Origin: Teredinibacter turnerae T7901
GTDB lineage: Bacteria; Pseudomonadota; Gammaproteobacteria; Pseudomonadales; Cellvibrionaceae
DNA length: 64,000 bases
Direction: 5' to 3'
NCBI RefSeq assembly: GCF_000023025.1
Contig: NC_012997.1
Span: forward strand, 914,764-978,763
Positions 15,204 to 28,404 of this stretch are shown one piece after another; positions within the stretch are counted from its first letter, which is position 1, and each line of letters opens with the position of its first letter. Under the pieces are notes generated by a model, which was given only the letters and a program-made list of their open reading frames with translations, was not told the origin of the DNA and made no database searches. A program made the translations under genes and the position numbers.

Positions 15204-18200
15204 ATGGCTTACTCATATACTGAGAAAAAACGTATCCGTAAGGATTTTGGCAAATTGCCAAACGTCATGGAAGTACCTTACCTTCTGGCGATTCAGTTAG
15301 ATTCCTATAGAAAATTTACTCAAGCCGACCGGCCTGCGGATGAGCGCCTGGATATCGGTTTGCAAGCAGCATTCAAGTCTGTTTTTCCTATTGTTAGCTA
15401 CTCAGGTAATGCTGCACTCGAGTATGTTAGTTACGCCCTTGGCAAGCCCGTTTTCGATGTAAGCGAGTGTGTTTTGCGCGGTGCCACTTACGCCGTGCCC
15501 TTGCGCGTTAAAGTCCGTCTGATCATTTACGATCGTGAGTCTTCCAGTAAGGCCATCAAGGATATTAAAGAGCAGGAAGTCTATATGGGCGAAATTCCGT
15601 TGATGACAGACAACGGTACTTTCGTTATCAACGGTACAGAGCGAGTTATTGTCTCCCAGCTTCACCGCTCTCCCGGGGTTTTCTTTGAGCACGATAAAGG
15701 TAAGACTCATTCCTCCGGTAAGCTGTTGTACTCTGCTCGGGTAATTCCTTACCGTGGTTCATGGCTCGACTTCGAGTTTGATCCAAAAGATCTGGTATAC
15801 GTACGTATAGACCGTCGCCGCAAATTGCCCGCGACTATTTTGTTGCGTGCACTGGGTTATAGTGCGGAAGAAATGCTCGATATGTTCTTCGAGACTTCGC
15901 GTGTATTCCTCGCTGAGGACAATATTAAGCTGGAGTTGGTGCCTTCTCGCCTGCGCGGTGAAGTGACCACCTTCGAAATCAAAGACGCCGACGGCAATGT
16001 CATCGTAGAAGACGGCCGTCGTATTACTGCGCGTCACATTCGCCAGTTGGAAAAATCCAATGTTACCGAGCTGCAGGTTCCTGCGGAGTACGTGCTCGGC
16101 AAGGCACTGGCAAATAACGTTATCGATACCAACACTGGCGAAGTGTTGTTCGAATGCAACAGCGAAATCACGGAAGAAGTATTGGAAGGTCTGCGTTCGG
16201 CGAATGTCAGTGAATTCCAGATTCTGTACACCAACGATCTTGACTGTGGCCCATTCCTGTCCGATACCCTGCGCACAGATCCAACGCGCACCGAGCTGGA
16301 AGCCCTGGTCGAAATTTACCGCATGATGCGCCCCGGCGAGCCGCCCACCAAGGAGTCTGCAGAAGGACTTTTCCAAAACCTGTTCTTCAGCAACGAGCGC
16401 TATGATCTTTCTGCGGTAGGCCGTATGAAGTTTAATCGCCGTTTGGGCCGTGACGAAGAAACTGGCGAAGGTACCCTGTCACGCGAAGATATCGTTGACG
16501 TATTACGTACCTTGATCAGTATCCGTAACGGTCAGGGTACCGTGGACGATATCGACCACCTGGGTAACCGCCGTGTACGTTCCGTGGGCGAAATGGCTGA
16601 AAACCAGTTCCGTGTTGGTCTGGTGCGTGTAGAACGCGCGGTGAAAGAACGCTTGTCCATGGCTGAAAGCGAAGGCCTGATGCCACAGGATTTGATCAAC
16701 GCCAAGCCGGTTGCTGCTGCCGTGAAAGAATTCTTCGGCTCCAGCCAGCTGTCCCAGTTTATGGATCAGAACAACCCGCTGTCTGAGATTACCCACAAGC
16801 GACGTGTATCTGCGTTGGGCCCAGGTGGTCTGACCCGTGAGCGCGCTGGCTTTGAGGTACGTGACGTACACCCGACTCACTATGGTCGAGTATGTCCTAT
16901 TGAAACACCGGAAGGTCCAAACATCGGTTTGATCAACTCGCTGGCAACCTACGCGCGCACCAACAACTACGGCTTCCTCGAAAGCCCGCACCGCAAGGTG
17001 GTTGATGGCAAGGTTACCGACGAGATCGAATACCTTTCTGCGATTAACGAATCACAATATGTGATTGCGCAGGCGTCAGCGGCAACCGACGGCGAAGGTC
17101 GTTTAACCGATGATCTCGTTTCCGTGCGTTACCAAAACGAATTTACCTTGAAAGCAGCGGCAGACGTGCAATATATGGACGTTTCTCCCCGTCAGGTCGT
17201 TTCGGTTGCGGCATCCTTGATTCCATTCCTGGAACACGATGATGCTAACCGCGCACTCATGGGGTCAAACATGCAACGTCAGGCGGTACCGACATTGAAG
17301 GCTGACAAGCCTGTTGTAGGTACTGGCATGGAGCGCAACGTGGCGCGCGATTCCGGCGTGTGTGTGGTTGCCAAGCGTGGCGGTAAAATTGAAAGCGTTG
17401 ACGCCGGGCGAATCGTGGTACGTGTCGCTGATGAAGAAACACCAGCCGGTGATGCGGGTGTGGATATTTACAACCTGATCAAGTACACCCGTTCTAACCA
17501 GAATACTTGTATCAACCAGCGTCCAATCGTTGGCCCCGGGGACAGCATTTCCCGTGGTGACATCCTGGCAGACGGTCCGTCTGTCGATTTGGGCGAACTG
17601 GCACTGGGTCAAAATATGCGTATCGCATTTATGACCTGGAATGGTTACAACTTCGAAGACTCGATTCTTGTTTCCGAGCGCGTTGTTCAGGAAGACCGCT
17701 TCACCACTATCCACATTCAGGAATTGACCTGTATCGCGCGTGATACCAAATTGGGCAGCGAGGAAATTACCGCTGATATCCCTAATGTTGGCGAAGGTGC
17801 TCTGGCTAAGCTGGATGAGTCCGGGATTGTCTACGTAGGTGCTGAAGTTGGTGCGGGCGATATTCTGGTAGGTAAGGTAACGCCAAAAGGTGAAACCCAG
17901 CTTACCCCGGAAGAAAAACTATTGCGCGCAATCTTCGGTGAGAAAGCGTCCGATGTTAAAGATACCTCTTTGCGGGTTCCTTCCAGTGTTAAAGGTACGG
18001 TGATTGACGTTCAGGTCTTCACCCGTGATGGTCTTGAAAAAGACCAGCGCTCACTGGACATCGAAAAGGCACAACTCGATCAGGTTCGCAAGGACTTGAA
18101 CGAAGAGTACCGCATTGTGGAAGGTGCAACCTTTGCTCGTTTGCGTTCGTCTCTGGTGGGCAATTTGGCTTCCAGCGGCAAGGGCGTGAAGAAAGGTGAA

Positions 18201-19286
18201 GCTGTTACCGACGAAATGCTTAATGCGATCGATCGCGACGACTGGTTCAAAGTTCGCATGGCTGATGATGCCTTAAACGAACAGCTTGACCTTGCGGAGC
18301 AGCAATTGGTTGAGCGCCGTAAGGAGCTGGACGAGCGTTTCGAAGACAAGAAGCGCAAGCTGGCGACTGGCGACGACCTCGCGCCTGGCGTGTTGAAAAT
18401 CGTTAAGGTTTACCTGGCAATCAAGCGTCGCATTCAGCCCGGTGACAAGATGGCAGGCCGTCACGGTAACAAAGGTGTTATCTCGGTAATTATGCCGGTT
18501 GAAGATATGCCTTACGACGAAAACGGCGAACCGATTGATATCGTACTGAACCCGCTGGGTGTGCCATCGCGGATGAACGTGGGGCAGATTCTTGAGACTC
18601 ACCTTGGCCTTGCATCCAAAGGTTTGGGGCGCAAGATCGACAACATGGTCAAGCAACAGCGCGAAATCGCCGAGCTGCGTAAATTCCTCGGCGAAATCTA
18701 CAACGAGATTGGTCAGGGTTATAAGATCGAAGATCTGGATTCCTTCAGTGATGAAGAGATTCTGGAGCTTGCGCGCAATCTGCGCGGCGGCGTGCCTATG
18801 GCGACCCGTGCGTTTGACGGTGCTGCAGAATCTGAAATCAAAGCGTTGCTCAAACTGGCTGACCTGCCTGAATCCGGTCAGATGTCACTGTTCGACGGCC
18901 GTACCGGCGACGCATTTATGCGTCCGGTGACCGTGGGTTACATGTACATGCTCAAGCTGAACCACCTGGTGGACGACAAAATGCACGCGCGTTCTACCGG
19001 TTCCTACAGCCTCGTTACCCAGCAGCCGCTGGGTGGTAAAGCGCAGTTTGGTGGTCAGCGATTCGGTGAGATGGAGGTGTGGGCGCTGGAAGCATACGGC
19101 GCAGCGTACACCCTGCAGGAAATGCTCACAGTGAAGTCGGATGACGTGAACGGTCGTACCAAAATGTATAAAAACATTGTGGACGGCGATCATCGTATGG
19201 AGCCTGGCATGCCGGAATCCTTCAACGTACTTGTGAAGGAAATCCGCTCGTTGGGTATCAACATCGAACTCGAGCAAGATTCTTAA
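15204..19286 (+). CDS. rpoB: DNA-directed RNA polymerase subunit beta
   Basis: RpoB (1360 aa, E. coli 1342) forms half of the catalytic cleft of RNA polymerase. The rifampicin region reads [20 protein letters not shown] then [10 protein letters not shown], with wild-type Asp, His and Ser at the positions called 516, 526 and 531 in E. coli. Further conserved stretches include [29 protein letters not shown] and [20 protein letters not shown]. Its start is preceded by TGAGGAAC. rpoC follows 69 bases downstream. Confidence 0.98.
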   Translation: MAYSYTEKKRIRKDFGKLPNVMEVPYLLAIQLDSYRKFTQADRPADERLDIGLQAAFKSVFPIVSYSGNAALEYVSYALGKPVFDVSECVLRGATYAVPLRVKVRLIIYDRESSSKAIKDIKEQEVYMGEIPLMTDNGTFVINGTERVIVSQLHRSPGVFFEHDKGKTHSSGKLLYSARVIPYRGSWLDFEFDPKDLVYVRIDRRRKLPATILLRALGYSAEEMLDMFFETSRVFLAEDNIKLELVPSRLRGEVTTFEIKDADGNVIVEDGRRITARHIRQLEKSNVTELQVPAEYVLGKALANNVIDTNTGEVLFECNSEITEEVLEGLRSANVSEFQILYTNDLDCGPFLSDTLRTDPTRTELEALVEIYRMMRPGEPPTKESAEGLFQNLFFSNERYDLSAVGRMKFNRRLGRDEETGEGTLSREDIVDVLRTLISIRNGQGTVDDIDHLGNRRVRSVGEMAENQFRVGLVRVERAVKERLSMAESEGLMPQDLINAKPVAAAVKEFFGSSQLSQFMDQNNPLSEITHKRRVSALGPGGLTRERAGFEVRDVHPTHYGRVCPIETPEGPNIGLINSLATYARTNNYGFLESPHRKVVDGKVTDEIEYLSAINESQYVIAQASAATDGEGRLTDDLVSVRYQNEFTLKAAADVQYMDVSPRQVVSVAASLIPFLEHDDANRALMGSNMQRQAVPTLKADKPVVGTGMERNVARDSGVCVVAKRGGKIESVDAGRIVVRVADEETPAGDAGVDIYNLIKYTRSNQNTCINQRPIVGPGDSISRGDILADGPSVDLGELALGQNMRIAFMTWNGYNFEDSILVSERVVQEDRFTTIHIQELTCIARDTKLGSEEITADIPNVGEGALAKLDESGIVYVGAEVGAGDILVGKVTPKGETQLTPEEKLLRAIFGEKASDVKDTSLRVPSSVKGTVIDVQVFTRDGLEKDQRSLDIEKAQLDQVRKDLNEEYRIVEGATFARLRSSLVGNLASSGKGVKKGEAVTDEMLNAIDRDDWFKVRMADDALNEQLDLAEQQLVERRKELDERFEDKKRKLATGDDLAPGVLKIVKVYLAIKRRIQPGDKMAGRHGNKGVISVIMPVEDMPYDENGEPIDIVLNPLGVPSRMNVGQILETHLGLASKGLGRKIDNMVKQQREIAELRKFLGEIYNEIGQGYKIEDLDSFSDEEILELARNLRGGVPMATRAFDGAAESEIKALLKLADLPESGQMSLFDGRTGDAFMRPVTVGYMYMLKLNHLVDDKMHARSTGSYSLVTQQPLGGKAQFGGQRFGEMEVWALEAYGAAYTLQEMLTVKSDDVNGRTKMYKNIVDGDHRMEPGMPESFNVLVKEIRSLGINIELEQDS

Positions 19287-19355
19287 TTATCACGAATCAA
19301 ACGGTGGTGGGCGCACAGCGCCCACTGTGCATCTGCACCCACTGGAGGAACAACT

Positions 19356-22300
19356 TTGAAAGACTTACTTAACTTGTTGAAAAACCAGGGCCAAACTGAC
19401 GAGTTCGATGGTATCCGCATCGGCCTCGCCTCGCCCGATATGATTCGCTCCTGGTCGTTTGGTGAAGTGAAAAAGCCAGAGACCATTAACTACCGTACGT
19501 TTAAGCCAGAGCGTGAAGGTTTGTTCTGCGCCAAAATTTTTGGCCCGGTTAAGGATTACGAGTGCTTGTGCGGCAAATACAAGCGCATGAAGCACCGCGG
19601 TATTATCTGTGAGAAGTGTGGCGTTGAAGTGACCTTGGCGAAAGTTCGCCGTGAGCGCATGGGCCATATCGAACTTGCTTGCCCGACTGCGCACATCTGG
19701 TTTTTGAAATCGCTGCCAAGCCGCATCGGTTTGTTGCTGGACATGACTCTGCGCAGCATTGAGCGCGTGCTGTACTTTGAATCCTTCGTTGTCACCGATC
19801 CCGGCATGACAACCTTGGAGCGCGGTCAGCTGCTGACTGACGAGCAGTACTTCGAGTCTATGGAAGAGTTCGGCGACGAATTCGAAGCGAAGATGGGCGC
19901 TGAAGCGATTCAGCAGCTGGTTCGCGATATCGACCTGGAAAAAGAAGCGCAGGAAATTCGCGAAGAAATTCCGACGACCAATTCCGAAACCAAAATCAAG
20001 AAGCTTTCCAAGCGACTCAAGTTGCTCGAAGCGTTTATCCAGTCTGGCAACAAACCCGAGTGGATGATTTTGGAAGCCCTGCCCGTGCTACCACCGGATC
20101 TGCGTCCGTTGGTACCGCTGGATGGTGGACGTTTCGCTACGTCCGACCTGAACGATTTGTACCGTCGTGTTATCAACCGTAACAACCGTCTGAAGCGACT
20201 GCTGGATCTGAACGCTCCCGATATCATCGTGCGCAACGAAAAACGTATGCTGCAGGAGTCGGTCGATGCGCTGCTGGATAACGGTCGTCGCGGCCGAGCC
20301 ATTACCGGCTCCAACAAGCGACCGCTGAAATCTCTGGCAGATATGATCAAAGGTAAACAGGGCCGTTTCCGTCAGAACCTGCTGGGTAAGCGTGTGGACT
20401 ACTCGGGCCGTTCCGTAATTGTGACCGGTCCGACTCTGCGTTTGCACCAGTGTGGTCTGCCTAAGAAAATGGCACTCGAGCTGTTTAAGCCTTTCATCTT
20501 CAGCAAGCTGGAACTGCGTGGTCTTGCGACCACAATTAAAGCGGCGAAGAAAATGGTTGAGCGCGAAGAGCCCGTGGTGTGGGATATCCTCGATGAGGTT
20601 ATTCGTGAGCACCCGGTATTGCTGAACCGCGCACCGACACTTCACCGTTTGGGTATCCAGGCATTTGAACCGGTGCTGATTGAAGGTAAAGCGATCCAGC
20701 TGCACCCGCTGGTGTGTGCGGCATATAACGCCGACTTCGACGGTGACCAGATGGCGGTTCACGTACCGCTGACGCTGGAAGCTCAGCTCGAAGCCCGTGC
20801 GCTGATGATGTCCACCAATAACATTCTTTCACCTGCCTCTGGTGAGCCAATTATCGTTCCTTCTCAGGACGTTGTATTGGGCCTGTACTGGATGACACGC
20901 GAGCGCGTTAACGATCTCGGCGAAGGTATGGTGTTCTCCGACACCAAAGAAGTTTCGCGTGCGTTCTACGCCCGAAAAATTGGTCTTCAGGCGAAAATTA
21001 AAGTGCGTATTCGTCAGGCGGTGATGCGTGAAGACGGCGAAATAGAAGAGTCTACCTCTCTGTCAGAAACAACTGTCGGCCGCGTGCTTTTGTGGGAAAT
21101 TGTCCCGGATGGCATTCCGTTCGAGATGGTTAACCGCCCGATGGTTAAAAAAGCCATATCTGCGATTATCAACTTCTGTTATCGCGTTGTTGGTTTGAAA
21201 GCGACGGTTATCTTTGCTGACCAACTCATGTATATGGGTTATGACTTCAGTACTAAATCCGGTTCTTCCATCGGTGTTAACGACTTCGAGATTCCCGCGG
21301 AAAAAGCGACAATCATCGATAGCGCCGAAGCTGAAGTTAAAGAGATCGAAAGCCAATACGCTTCCGGTCTGGTAACCCAGGGCGAAAAGTACAACAAGGT
21401 AATCGACATCTGGTCCCGCGCCAACGACTTGGTAGCGAAGTCCATGATGGAAGGTATCTCCAAAGAAGCCGTAACCAACCGCGACGGTGACGAAGAGAAG
21501 CAAGATTCCTTCAACTCTGTATATATGTATGCGGACTCCGGTGCTCGGGGTTCGCCCGCACAGATTCGTCAGTTGGCCGGTATGCGCGGCCTGATGGCAC
21601 GTCCGGATGGCTCCATTATCGAAACGCCGATTGTGGCTAACTTCCGCGAAGGGTTGAACGTACTCCAGTACTTCATTTCGACGCACGGTGCGCGTAAAGG
21701 TTTGGCGGATACCGCACTGAAAACCGCGAACTCGGGTTACCTGACCCGCCGATTGGTGGACGTTGCACAAGACGTGGTTATTACTTCGCCCGACTGTGGT
21801 ACCGACGAAGGCCTGACTATGGCGCCCGTTATTGAGGGTGGTGACATCATCGAGTCGCTGGGTGATCGTATCCTTGGCCGAGTGGTTGCACGGGATGTTG
21901 TGCGCCCTGGTACCGACGAGATCCTGATTCCTGCCGGCACGATTATCGACGAGAAATGGGTCGAGCGCGTTGAGGTGATGGGTATTGATGAAGTTATCGT
22001 GCGCTCTGCGATCACATGTGAAAGCCGCCACGGTATCTGTGCTCAGTGCTATGGCCGCGATCTTGCTCGTGGTCACCGAGCTAACATTGGTGAAGCTGTT
22101 GGTGTTATCGCAGCGCAGTCGATTGGTGAGCCGGGTACTCAGCTGACCATGCGTACGTTTCACATTGGTGGTGCTGCGAGCCGGGCGTCTGCCGCCGACA
22201 GTATTCAGATTAAACAGGACGGTACTGTACGCCTGCACAACATTAAAGTTGTGACTCGTTCCAGTGGCGAGTTGGTTGCTGTCAGTCGCTCTGGCGAACT

Positions 22301-23579
22301 GGCTGTTGCCGATAGTGCCGGGCGCGAGCGCGAACGCTATAAAGTACCTTACGGTGCAGTCATTTCAGTCAAAGATGGCGAAGAAGTTAAAGGCGGTTCG
22401 TTTATTGCGAAGTGGGATCCTCACACGCACCCCATCATTACTGAAGTTGCTGGTCGTGTTGCGTTGACCGGTATGGAAGATGGCTTGTCGATCCGCAAAC
22501 AAACAGATGAATTGACCGGCCTCTCCAGTATCGAGGTTATGGATACGGGTGAACGTCCATCATCAGGTAAAGACTTGAAGCCGGCAGTGACGCTGGTGGA
22601 TGAAAACGGCAATGAAGTGATGTTAGCGCACGCCAATCAGCCTGCGCACTACATGTTGCCAGGTAAGTCGATCTTGTCGTTGAGCAATGGCGACAATGTT
22701 GGCGTTGGTGACGTTATTGCGCGTATCCCGCAAGAAGGTTCCAAAACCCGCGACATCACCGGTGGTCTGCCACGCGTTGCCGATTTGTTTGAAGCACGTA
22801 AGCCAAAAGAGCCTGCAATTCTTGCGGAAATTTCCGGCACCATTTCCTTCGGTAAAGAAACCAAAGGGAAGCGTCGCCTGGTGATTACACCGCTGAATGG
22901 CGAAACTCTGGCTGACGGTTCGACCAGCTACGAAGTGCTTATTCCGAAACATCGCCAGTTGACCGTGTTCGAAGGTGAGAACGTGGCGAAAGGTGAAGTT
23001 GTTTCCGATGGTCCGAGCAACCCTCACGACATTCTGCGTTTGCAGGGCGTGGAGGCGCTGGCTCGCTATATCGTTAACGAAATCCAGGAGGTTTACCGCC
23101 TCCAGGGTGTAAAAATTAACGATAAGCACATTGAAGTTATTGTTCGTCAAATGCTGCGTAAAGCTGAAATCACCTCGATGGGTGATTCCGATTTCGTTAA
23201 AGGCGAGCAGGTTGAATACAACAATGTCTTGGAAGAAAACGAGAAGCTGCGTGCTAATAGTCGTCAACCAGCGCAATACGAGCGCCAGTTACTGGGTATT
23301 ACCAAAGCGTCTCTGGCAACTGAATCGTTTATTTCTGCGGCTTCGTTCCAGGAAACAACTCGCGTCCTTACCGAAGCAGCTGTCACCGGCAAGCTGGATA
23401 ACCTGCGCGGCCTGAAGGAAAACGTGGTCGTTGGGCGTTTGATTCCTGCGGGCACCGGTTTGGCGTATCACAATGAACGTCGTCGTCGTCGCGAAGAGGA
23501 CCACGGTTCTGCCGATAGTGTAAGTGCTGCAGAAGTAGAAGCTGCACTGACCGAGGCACTGCGTTCTACGTCGTCTTAA
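19356..23579 (+). CDS. rpoC: DNA-directed RNA polymerase subunit beta'
   Basis: RpoC (1407 aa, same length as E. coli) carries the active-site Mg motif [12 protein letters not shown] (about 458-469). The N-terminal zinc site is Cys70, Cys72, Cys85 and Cys88 and the second zinc site is in [11 protein letters not shown] (near 888). The start codon is TTG at 19356, supported by GGAGGA 6 bases upstream and by the conserved start [10 protein letters not shown]. The bridge helix and trigger loop region ([19 protein letters not shown]) is intact. Confidence 0.98.
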   Translation: MKDLLNLLKNQGQTDEFDGIRIGLASPDMIRSWSFGEVKKPETINYRTFKPEREGLFCAKIFGPVKDYECLCGKYKRMKHRGIICEKCGVEVTLAKVRRERMGHIELACPTAHIWFLKSLPSRIGLLLDMTLRSIERVLYFESFVVTDPGMTTLERGQLLTDEQYFESMEEFGDEFEAKMGAEAIQQLVRDIDLEKEAQEIREEIPTTNSETKIKKLSKRLKLLEAFIQSGNKPEWMILEALPVLPPDLRPLVPLDGGRFATSDLNDLYRRVINRNNRLKRLLDLNAPDIIVRNEKRMLQESVDALLDNGRRGRAITGSNKRPLKSLADMIKGKQGRFRQNLLGKRVDYSGRSVIVTGPTLRLHQCGLPKKMALELFKPFIFSKLELRGLATTIKAAKKMVEREEPVVWDILDEVIREHPVLLNRAPTLHRLGIQAFEPVLIEGKAIQLHPLVCAAYNADFDGDQMAVHVPLTLEAQLEARALMMSTNNILSPASGEPIIVPSQDVVLGLYWMTRERVNDLGEGMVFSDTKEVSRAFYARKIGLQAKIKVRIRQAVMREDGEIEESTSLSETTVGRVLLWEIVPDGIPFEMVNRPMVKKAISAIINFCYRVVGLKATVIFADQLMYMGYDFSTKSGSSIGVNDFEIPAEKATIIDSAEAEVKEIESQYASGLVTQGEKYNKVIDIWSRANDLVAKSMMEGISKEAVTNRDGDEEKQDSFNSVYMYADSGARGSPAQIRQLAGMRGLMARPDGSIIETPIVANFREGLNVLQYFISTHGARKGLADTALKTANSGYLTRRLVDVAQDVVITSPDCGTDEGLTMAPVIEGGDIIESLGDRILGRVVARDVVRPGTDEILIPAGTIIDEKWVERVEVMGIDEVIVRSAITCESRHGICAQCYGRDLARGHRANIGEAVGVIAAQSIGEPGTQLTMRTFHIGGAASRASAADSIQIKQDGTVRLHNIKVVTRSSGELVAVSRSGELAVADSAGRERERYKVPYGAVISVKDGEEVKGGSFIAKWDPHTHPIITEVAGRVALTGMEDGLSIRKQTDELTGLSSIEVMDTGERPSSGKDLKPAVTLVDENGNEVMLAHANQPAHYMLPGKSILSLSNGDNVGVGDVIARIPQEGSKTRDITGGLPRVADLFEARKPKEPAILAEISGTISFGKETKGKRRLVITPLNGETLADGSTSYEVLIPKHRQLTVFEGENVAKGEVVSDGPSNPHDILRLQGVEALARYIVNEIQEVYRLQGVKINDKHIEVIVRQMLRKAEITSMGDSDFVKGEQVEYNNVLEENEKLRANSRQPAQYERQLLGITKASLATESFISAASFQETTRVLTEAAVTGKLDNLRGLKENVVVGRLIPAGTGLAYHNERRRRREEDHGSADSVSAAEVEAALTEALRSTSS

Positions 23580-23617
23580 CCCTTGACGACGTGCAAATAG
23601 TGTCAACGGATTAGTTG

Positions 23618-23646
23618 TTGACGATAGTGGGTGGTGTCATTACAAT
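23618..23646 (+). promoter_or_regulatory. Promoter of the rpsL-rpsG-fusA-tuf unit
   Basis: TTGACG (23618-23623) and TACAAT (23641-23646) are spaced by 17 bp, followed by the GC-rich discriminator GCGCC. The site is 39 bases after rpoC and 111 bases before rpsL. It is one of four similar promoters for translation genes in the window. Confidence 0.7.
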
Positions 23647-23756
23647 GCGCCACCCGCTGTTTTTGGCGGTGGGCTTCTATTGCCCATTTTTAGTGAATCT
23701 TTCTGTTTTTGCGCTTATAAAAGCAGAATCTAGTTAATTTTTTGGAGTTAAGTTTC

Positions 23757-24128
23757 ATGGCAACGATCAACCAGTTGGTTCGTAAGCCGAGAAAACGCAA
23801 AGCTAAGACCAGTGACGTTCGCGCCCTGGAAGCATGTCCTCAGCGCCGCGGTGTTTGTACTCGTGTTTATACCACTACACCGAAAAAGCCAAACTCTGCA
23901 CTGCGTAAAGTATGTCGTGTGCGTTTGACTAACGGCTTTGAAGTATCTTCCTACATTGGCGGTGAAGGCCACAACCTTCAAGAGCACAGTGTTGTATTGA
24001 TTCGCGGCGGTCGTGTAAAAGACTTGCCTGGTGTGCGTTATCACACTGTTCGCGGTGCTCTGGATACGTCTGGCGTTAACGATCGTAAGCGCGGTCGTTC
24101 CAAGTACGGTACCAAGCGTCCTAAGTAA
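23757..24128 (+). CDS. rpsL: 30S ribosomal protein S12
   Basis: S12 (123 aa) lies at the decoding centre. The ATG at 23757 begins the conserved [13 protein letters not shown]; an upstream in-frame start would add five residues without support. The streptomycin-related loop [12 protein letters not shown] has wild-type Lys at position 43, and the second region ([10 protein letters not shown]) is also normal. It is first gene of the str operon. Confidence 0.97.
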   Translation: MATINQLVRKPRKRKAKTSDVRALEACPQRRGVCTRVYTTTPKKPNSALRKVCRVRLTNGFEVSSYIGGEGHNLQEHSVVLIRGGRVKDLPGVRYHTVRGALDTSGVNDRKRGRSKYGTKRPK

Positions 24129-24236
24129 GGTCGCTTACCGTCTAGCGTTTTAAGGTAGAACCAGTAAGGCCGAGCGGTTTCAGTTTACTCTACGTCTCGG
24201 ACAAGCCTGAATAAGAGTAATTGGTGAGTTTCAAAC

Positions 24237-24707
24237 ATGCCTAGAAGAAGAGTTGTCGCCAAGCGCGAAGTGCTGCCAGATCCTAAATTTGGCAACGTGA
24301 CTTTGGCAAAATTCATGAACCACGTGATGATCAGTGGTAAAAAATCCGTTGCAGAGCGCATTGTGTATGGTGCTCTGGATCTGGTTAAAGAGAAATTAAA
24401 CAAAGATCCTCTGGAAGTATTTGACGAGGCTTTGGAAAACATCGCTCCGCTGGTGGAAGTTAAATCCCGACGCGTTGGTGGTGCAACCTACCAGGTGCCT
24501 GTTGAAGTGCGCCCATCACGCCGTGAAGCGCTTGCCATGCGTTGGTTGGTGGAATACTCCCGCAATCGTGGTGAGAAATCCATGCCTCAGCGTCTCGCTG
24601 GCGAATTGATCGATGCTTCCCAGAACAAGGGCGGTGCGGTTAAGAAGCGTGAAGACGTTCACCGTATGGCCGAAGCGAACAAGGCGTTCTCGCACTTCCG
24701 CTTCTAA
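24237..24707 (+). CDS. rpsG: 30S ribosomal protein S7
   Basis: S7 (156 aa) nucleates assembly of the 30S head and contacts the E-site tRNA. The start [19 protein letters not shown] and the motif [19 protein letters not shown] (about 79-97) are characteristic. It lies second in the str operon, 108 bases after rpsL. In E. coli S7 is the translational repressor acting between rpsL and rpsG; whether that control exists here cannot be read directly. Confidence 0.97.
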   Translation: MPRRRVVAKREVLPDPKFGNVTLAKFMNHVMISGKKSVAERIVYGALDLVKEKLNKDPLEVFDEALENIAPLVEVKSRRVGGATYQVPVEVRPSRREALAMRWLVEYSRNRGEKSMPQRLAGELIDASQNKGGAVKKREDVHRMAEANKAFSHFRF

Positions 24708-24758
24708 CACCTCTACTGCGTTTCGCATACTTTTAAGCAATATCAAGATATGCAGCAG

Positions 24759-24783
24759 AAGGCAGCCATTGAAGCTGCCTTTT
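24759..24783 (+). terminator. Terminator-like hairpin between rpsG and fusA
   Basis: AAGGCAGC (24759-24766) and GCTGCCTT (24774-24781) form a perfect 8-bp stem with a 7-base loop, followed by further T. It sits inside the 174-base rpsG-fusA gap and may attenuate transcription so that fusA-tuf depend partly on another promoter. Confidence 0.6.
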
Positions 24784-24881
24784 AGCGTATTAGGCAAGTG
24801 CAAAACGCAGTGGTTAAGAGGATGATGCGCTCACAACGCATTAGCAAATCGATTTTTTAAACAGCTATTGGGGATAGAGTC

Positions 24882-26993
24882 GTGGCACGTAAAACACCTA
24901 TCGCACGTTATCGTAACATCGGTATCTGTGCGCACGTAGACGCTGGTAAAACCACCACAACCGAGCGTGTTCTCTTCTATACCGGTCTTTCACACAAGAT
25001 CGGGGAAGTGCACGATGGTGCGGCCACCATGGACTGGATGGAGCAGGAACAGGAGCGTGGTATTACCATTACTTCTGCTGCTACCACCTGTTTCTGGGCG
25101 GGTATGGAACAGCAATTTGATCAACACCGTATCAACATCATCGATACTCCTGGGCACGTTGACTTCACCATCGAAGTAGAGCGTTCGCTGCGAGTTCTCG
25201 ATGGCGCGGTCGTGGTGTTGTGTGGTTCTTCCGGTGTGCAGCCTCAGACTGAGACTGTATGGCGTCAGGCCAACAAATACGAAGTACCTCGTATGGTATT
25301 CGTAAACAAAATGGACCGTGCAGGTGCTAACTTCCTGCGTGTAGTTGAGCAGTTGAAAGATCGCCTTGGTGCGACCGCTGTACCTCTGCAAATGACAATC
25401 GGTTCAGAAGACGAATTTAAAGGTATTGTCGACCTGATTGAAATGAAAGCGATTCTCTGGAACGAAGCGGACCAGGGTATGACTTTCGATCGCGCCGACA
25501 TCCCAGCCGACATGCTCGAAGAGTGTGAAGAGCTGCGCGAGCAGATGGTAGAAGCAGCAGCTGAAGCCAACGAAGAGCTGATGGAAAAGTACCTGGAAGA
25601 AGGTGAGCTGACTAACGACGAAATCAAAAAAGGTATTCGTTTGCGTACCTTGGCGAACGAAATCGTTCCAGTTCTGGGCGGTTCTGCATTCAAAAACAAA
25701 GGCGTGCAGGCGATGCTGGACGCGGTTATTGAATACCTGCCTGCGCCTACGGAAGTTAAGGCAATTCAAGGTACTCTGGAAGACGGCGAAACTGTTGCGG
25801 AGCGTCACGCAGACGATACCGAACCTTTTTCTGCGCTGGCGTTCAAAATTGCAACTGACCCATTCGTGGGAACGCTGACTTTCTTCCGCGTTTATTCCGG
25901 TAAATTGGAAAGCGGTACCGCGCTGTTGAACTCAGTGAAGGGCAAGAAAGAGCGTATCGGCCGTATGGTGCAAATGCACGCTAACAGCCGTGAAGAAATC
26001 AAAGAAGTATTGGCAGGCGACATTGCTGCCGCGATTGGTTTGAAAGATACAACAACAGGTGACACTCTTTGCGCGGAAAACAGCTTCATCGTTTTGGAGC
26101 GTATGGAATTCCCCGAGCCTGTTATTTCCGTTGCAGTAGAACCTAAGTCAAAAGCGGATCAGGAAAAAATGGGTATCGCTCTGGGCAAGCTTGCTCAGGA
26201 AGACCCGTCTTTCCGTGTGCGCACAGACGAAGAAACCGGTCAAACGATCATCTCCGGTATGGGTGAGCTTCACCTGGACATTCTGGTTGATCGTATGCGT
26301 CGTGAATTTAAAGTGGAAGCTAACATCGGTAAGCCGCAGGTTGCCTATCGTGAACGCATTACCAAAACCTCTGAAATCGAAGGCAAGTTTGTTCGTCAGT
26401 CAGGTGGTCGCGGTCAGTTCGGTCACGTTTGGATTAGGTTTGAACCCGCTGAAGATGGTGATGCCGAAGGTCTTGAATTTGTGAATGAAATTGTAGGTGG
26501 TGTGGTTCCCAAGGAATACATCCCTGCAGTCGAAAAAGGTATCAGCGAGCAAATGCAGAACGGTGTTGTCGCTGGCTACCCACTGTTGGGGCTGAAGGCC
26601 ACCATTTATGACGGGTCGTACCACGATGTTGACTCGAATGAAATGGCCTTTAAAATTGCTGCCTCAATGGCGACCAAGAAATTGGCGCAGCATGGCGGTG
26701 CCGTACTGCTTGAGCCAATGATGAAGGTTGAAGTCGTAACTCCTGAAGAAAACATGGGTGACGTTGTCGGTGACTTGAACCGTCGTCGTGGCCTGATTCA
26801 GGGTATGGACGAAAACCCTTCAGGTAAAGTTGTTAATGCAGAAGTGCCTCTGGCCGAAATGTTCGGTTACGCCACCGCTCTGCGTTCGGCAACACAGGGT
26901 CGTGCGACCTTCACAATGGAGTTTGAGCGTTACGCTGAAGCGCCAAGTAATATCGCAGAAGAAATCATCGCCAAAAACAAGACCGGTGAGTAA
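24882..26993 (+). CDS. fusA: Elongation factor G
   Basis: EF-G (703 aa, E. coli 704) drives translocation. GTPase motifs are G1 AHVDAGKTT (about 18-26), G3 DTPGHVDF and G4 NKMD, followed by the EF-G-specific G' region and domains II-V. The start is GTG at 24882 followed by the conserved [14 protein letters not shown]. tuf follows 45 bases downstream, so the two are likely co-transcribed. Confidence 0.98.
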   Translation: MARKTPIARYRNIGICAHVDAGKTTTTERVLFYTGLSHKIGEVHDGAATMDWMEQEQERGITITSAATTCFWAGMEQQFDQHRINIIDTPGHVDFTIEVERSLRVLDGAVVVLCGSSGVQPQTETVWRQANKYEVPRMVFVNKMDRAGANFLRVVEQLKDRLGATAVPLQMTIGSEDEFKGIVDLIEMKAILWNEADQGMTFDRADIPADMLEECEELREQMVEAAAEANEELMEKYLEEGELTNDEIKKGIRLRTLANEIVPVLGGSAFKNKGVQAMLDAVIEYLPAPTEVKAIQGTLEDGETVAERHADDTEPFSALAFKIATDPFVGTLTFFRVYSGKLESGTALLNSVKGKKERIGRMVQMHANSREEIKEVLAGDIAAAIGLKDTTTGDTLCAENSFIVLERMEFPEPVISVAVEPKSKADQEKMGIALGKLAQEDPSFRVRTDEETGQTIISGMGELHLDILVDRMRREFKVEANIGKPQVAYRERITKTSEIEGKFVRQSGGRGQFGHVWIRFEPAEDGDAEGLEFVNEIVGGVVPKEYIPAVEKGISEQMQNGVVAGYPLLGLKATIYDGSYHDVDSNEMAFKIAASMATKKLAQHGGAVLLEPMMKVEVVTPEENMGDVVGDLNRRRGLIQGMDENPSGKVVNAEVPLAEMFGYATALRSATQGRATFTMEFERYAEAPSNIAEEIIAKNKTGE

Positions 26994-27038
26994 CTGCATT
27001 TTTTAGAATCGATGTTCAAAATTTAGAGGAACAGAACA

Positions 27039-28262
27039 GTGGCTAAAGAAAAATTTGAACGTAGTAAACCCCACGTAAACGTAGGCACCATCGGTCACGT
27101 TGACCATGGTAAAACCACCCTGACCGCAGCTCTGACTCGTGTATGTTCAGAAGTATGGGGCGGTGCGGCCGTTGCTTTCGACGGTATCGATAATGCGCCA
27201 GAAGAGAAAGAGCGTGGTATTACCATCGCAACTTCTCACGTAGAGTACGATTCCCCAACTCGTCACTACGCGCACGTTGACTGTCCTGGACACGCCGACT
27301 ACGTGAAAAACATGATTACTGGTGCTGCTCAGATGGACGGCGCTATCCTGGTTTGTGGTGCGACTGACGGCCCAATGCCTCAGACTCGTGAGCACATCCT
27401 GCTGTCTCGTCAGGTAGGTGTACCTTACATCGTTGTATTCCTGAACAAAGCGGACCTGCTGGCTGAAGACTGTGGCGGCGTAGGTACTGACGAGTACAAC
27501 GAAATGCTGGAACTGGTTGAAATGGAACTGCGCGAGCTGCTGGATACTTACGAGTTCCCTGGCGACGACACTCCAATCATCCCAGGTTCTGCGTTGATGG
27601 CGTTGAACGGTGAAGACGACAACGAGCTGGGTACTTCTGCTGTACGTAAGCTGGTTGAAACTCTGGACGAATACATTCCTGAGCCAGAGCGCGCTATCGA
27701 TCAGCCGTTCCTGATGCCTATCGAAGACGTATTCTCAATCTCCGGTCGTGGTACTGTTGTTACCGGTCGTGTTGAGCGTGGTATCGTTAAAGTTGGTGAA
27801 GAAATCGAAATCGTTGGTATCAACGCCACCACCAAAACTACCTGTACTGGTGTTGAAATGTTCCGCAAACTGCTTGACGAAGGTCGTGCAGGTGAGAACG
27901 TTGGTGTTCTGTTGCGTGGTACCAAGCGTGATGAAGTTGAGCGTGGTCAGGTACTGGCTAAGCCAGGCACTATCACTCCTCACACTGTGTTCCAGTCAGA
28001 AGTTTACGTTCTGTCTAAAGATGAAGGTGGTCGTCACACTCCATTCTTCAAAGGTTACCGTCCACAGTTCTACTTCCGTACTACTGACGTAACTGGTGCT
28101 TGTGAGCTGCCAGAAGGCGTTGAGATGGTAATGCCAGGTGATAACATTCAAATGACTGTTACCCTGATTGCACCTATCGCGATGGAAGAAGGTCTGCGTT
28201 TCGCTATCCGTGAAGGCGGCCGTACCGTTGGTGCTGGTGTTGTTGCTAAGATCATCGAGTAA
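27039..28262 (+). CDS. tuf: Elongation factor Tu
   Basis: EF-Tu (407 aa) delivers aminoacyl-tRNA to the ribosome. Motifs are GHVDHGKTT (G1), [15 protein letters not shown] (G3) and NKAD (G4). It is about 13 residues longer than E. coli EF-Tu, partly from an insert after NKADLL ([15 protein letters not shown]), a trait shared with some other gammaproteobacteria. The start is GTG with AGAGGAA upstream. This is the only tuf in the window; the second usual copy beside tRNA-Thr is absent. A strong terminator follows. Confidence 0.98.
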   Translation: MAKEKFERSKPHVNVGTIGHVDHGKTTLTAALTRVCSEVWGGAAVAFDGIDNAPEEKERGITIATSHVEYDSPTRHYAHVDCPGHADYVKNMITGAAQMDGAILVCGATDGPMPQTREHILLSRQVGVPYIVVFLNKADLLAEDCGGVGTDEYNEMLELVEMELRELLDTYEFPGDDTPIIPGSALMALNGEDDNELGTSAVRKLVETLDEYIPEPERAIDQPFLMPIEDVFSISGRGTVVTGRVERGIVKVGEEIEIVGINATTKTTCTGVEMFRKLLDEGRAGENVGVLLRGTKRDEVERGQVLAKPGTITPHTVFQSEVYVLSKDEGGRHTPFFKGYRPQFYFRTTDVTGACELPEGVEMVMPGDNIQMTVTLIAPIAMEEGLRFAIREGGRTVGAGVVAKIIE

Positions 28263-28280
28263 TCGATAGTCTCGCAAAGA

Positions 28281-28311
28281 AAAAAGGTCGCTCAATGCGA
28301 CCTTTTTTTTT
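28281..28311 (+). terminator. Terminator of the str operon after tuf
   Basis: AAGGTCGC (28284-28291), loop TCAAT and GCGACCTT (28297-28304) form an 8-bp stem flanked by A and T runs. It cleanly ends the ribosomal unit before the accessory genes. Confidence 0.93.
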
Positions 28312-28404
28312 GCCTGATGATTTGGATTCGACCGCGAAGTAACAGAACGCCGATTGTTATTGCCCTGCTGATTCAAATGGCAACCCTTGCATATTTGTTC
28401 TGGA

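Noticed and set aside
21063..22238. Minus-strand open frame of 391 codons inside rpoC
   Set aside because: It is explained by codon bias of rpoC on the plus strand; composition is Asn/His/Phe-rich nonsense with no family match.
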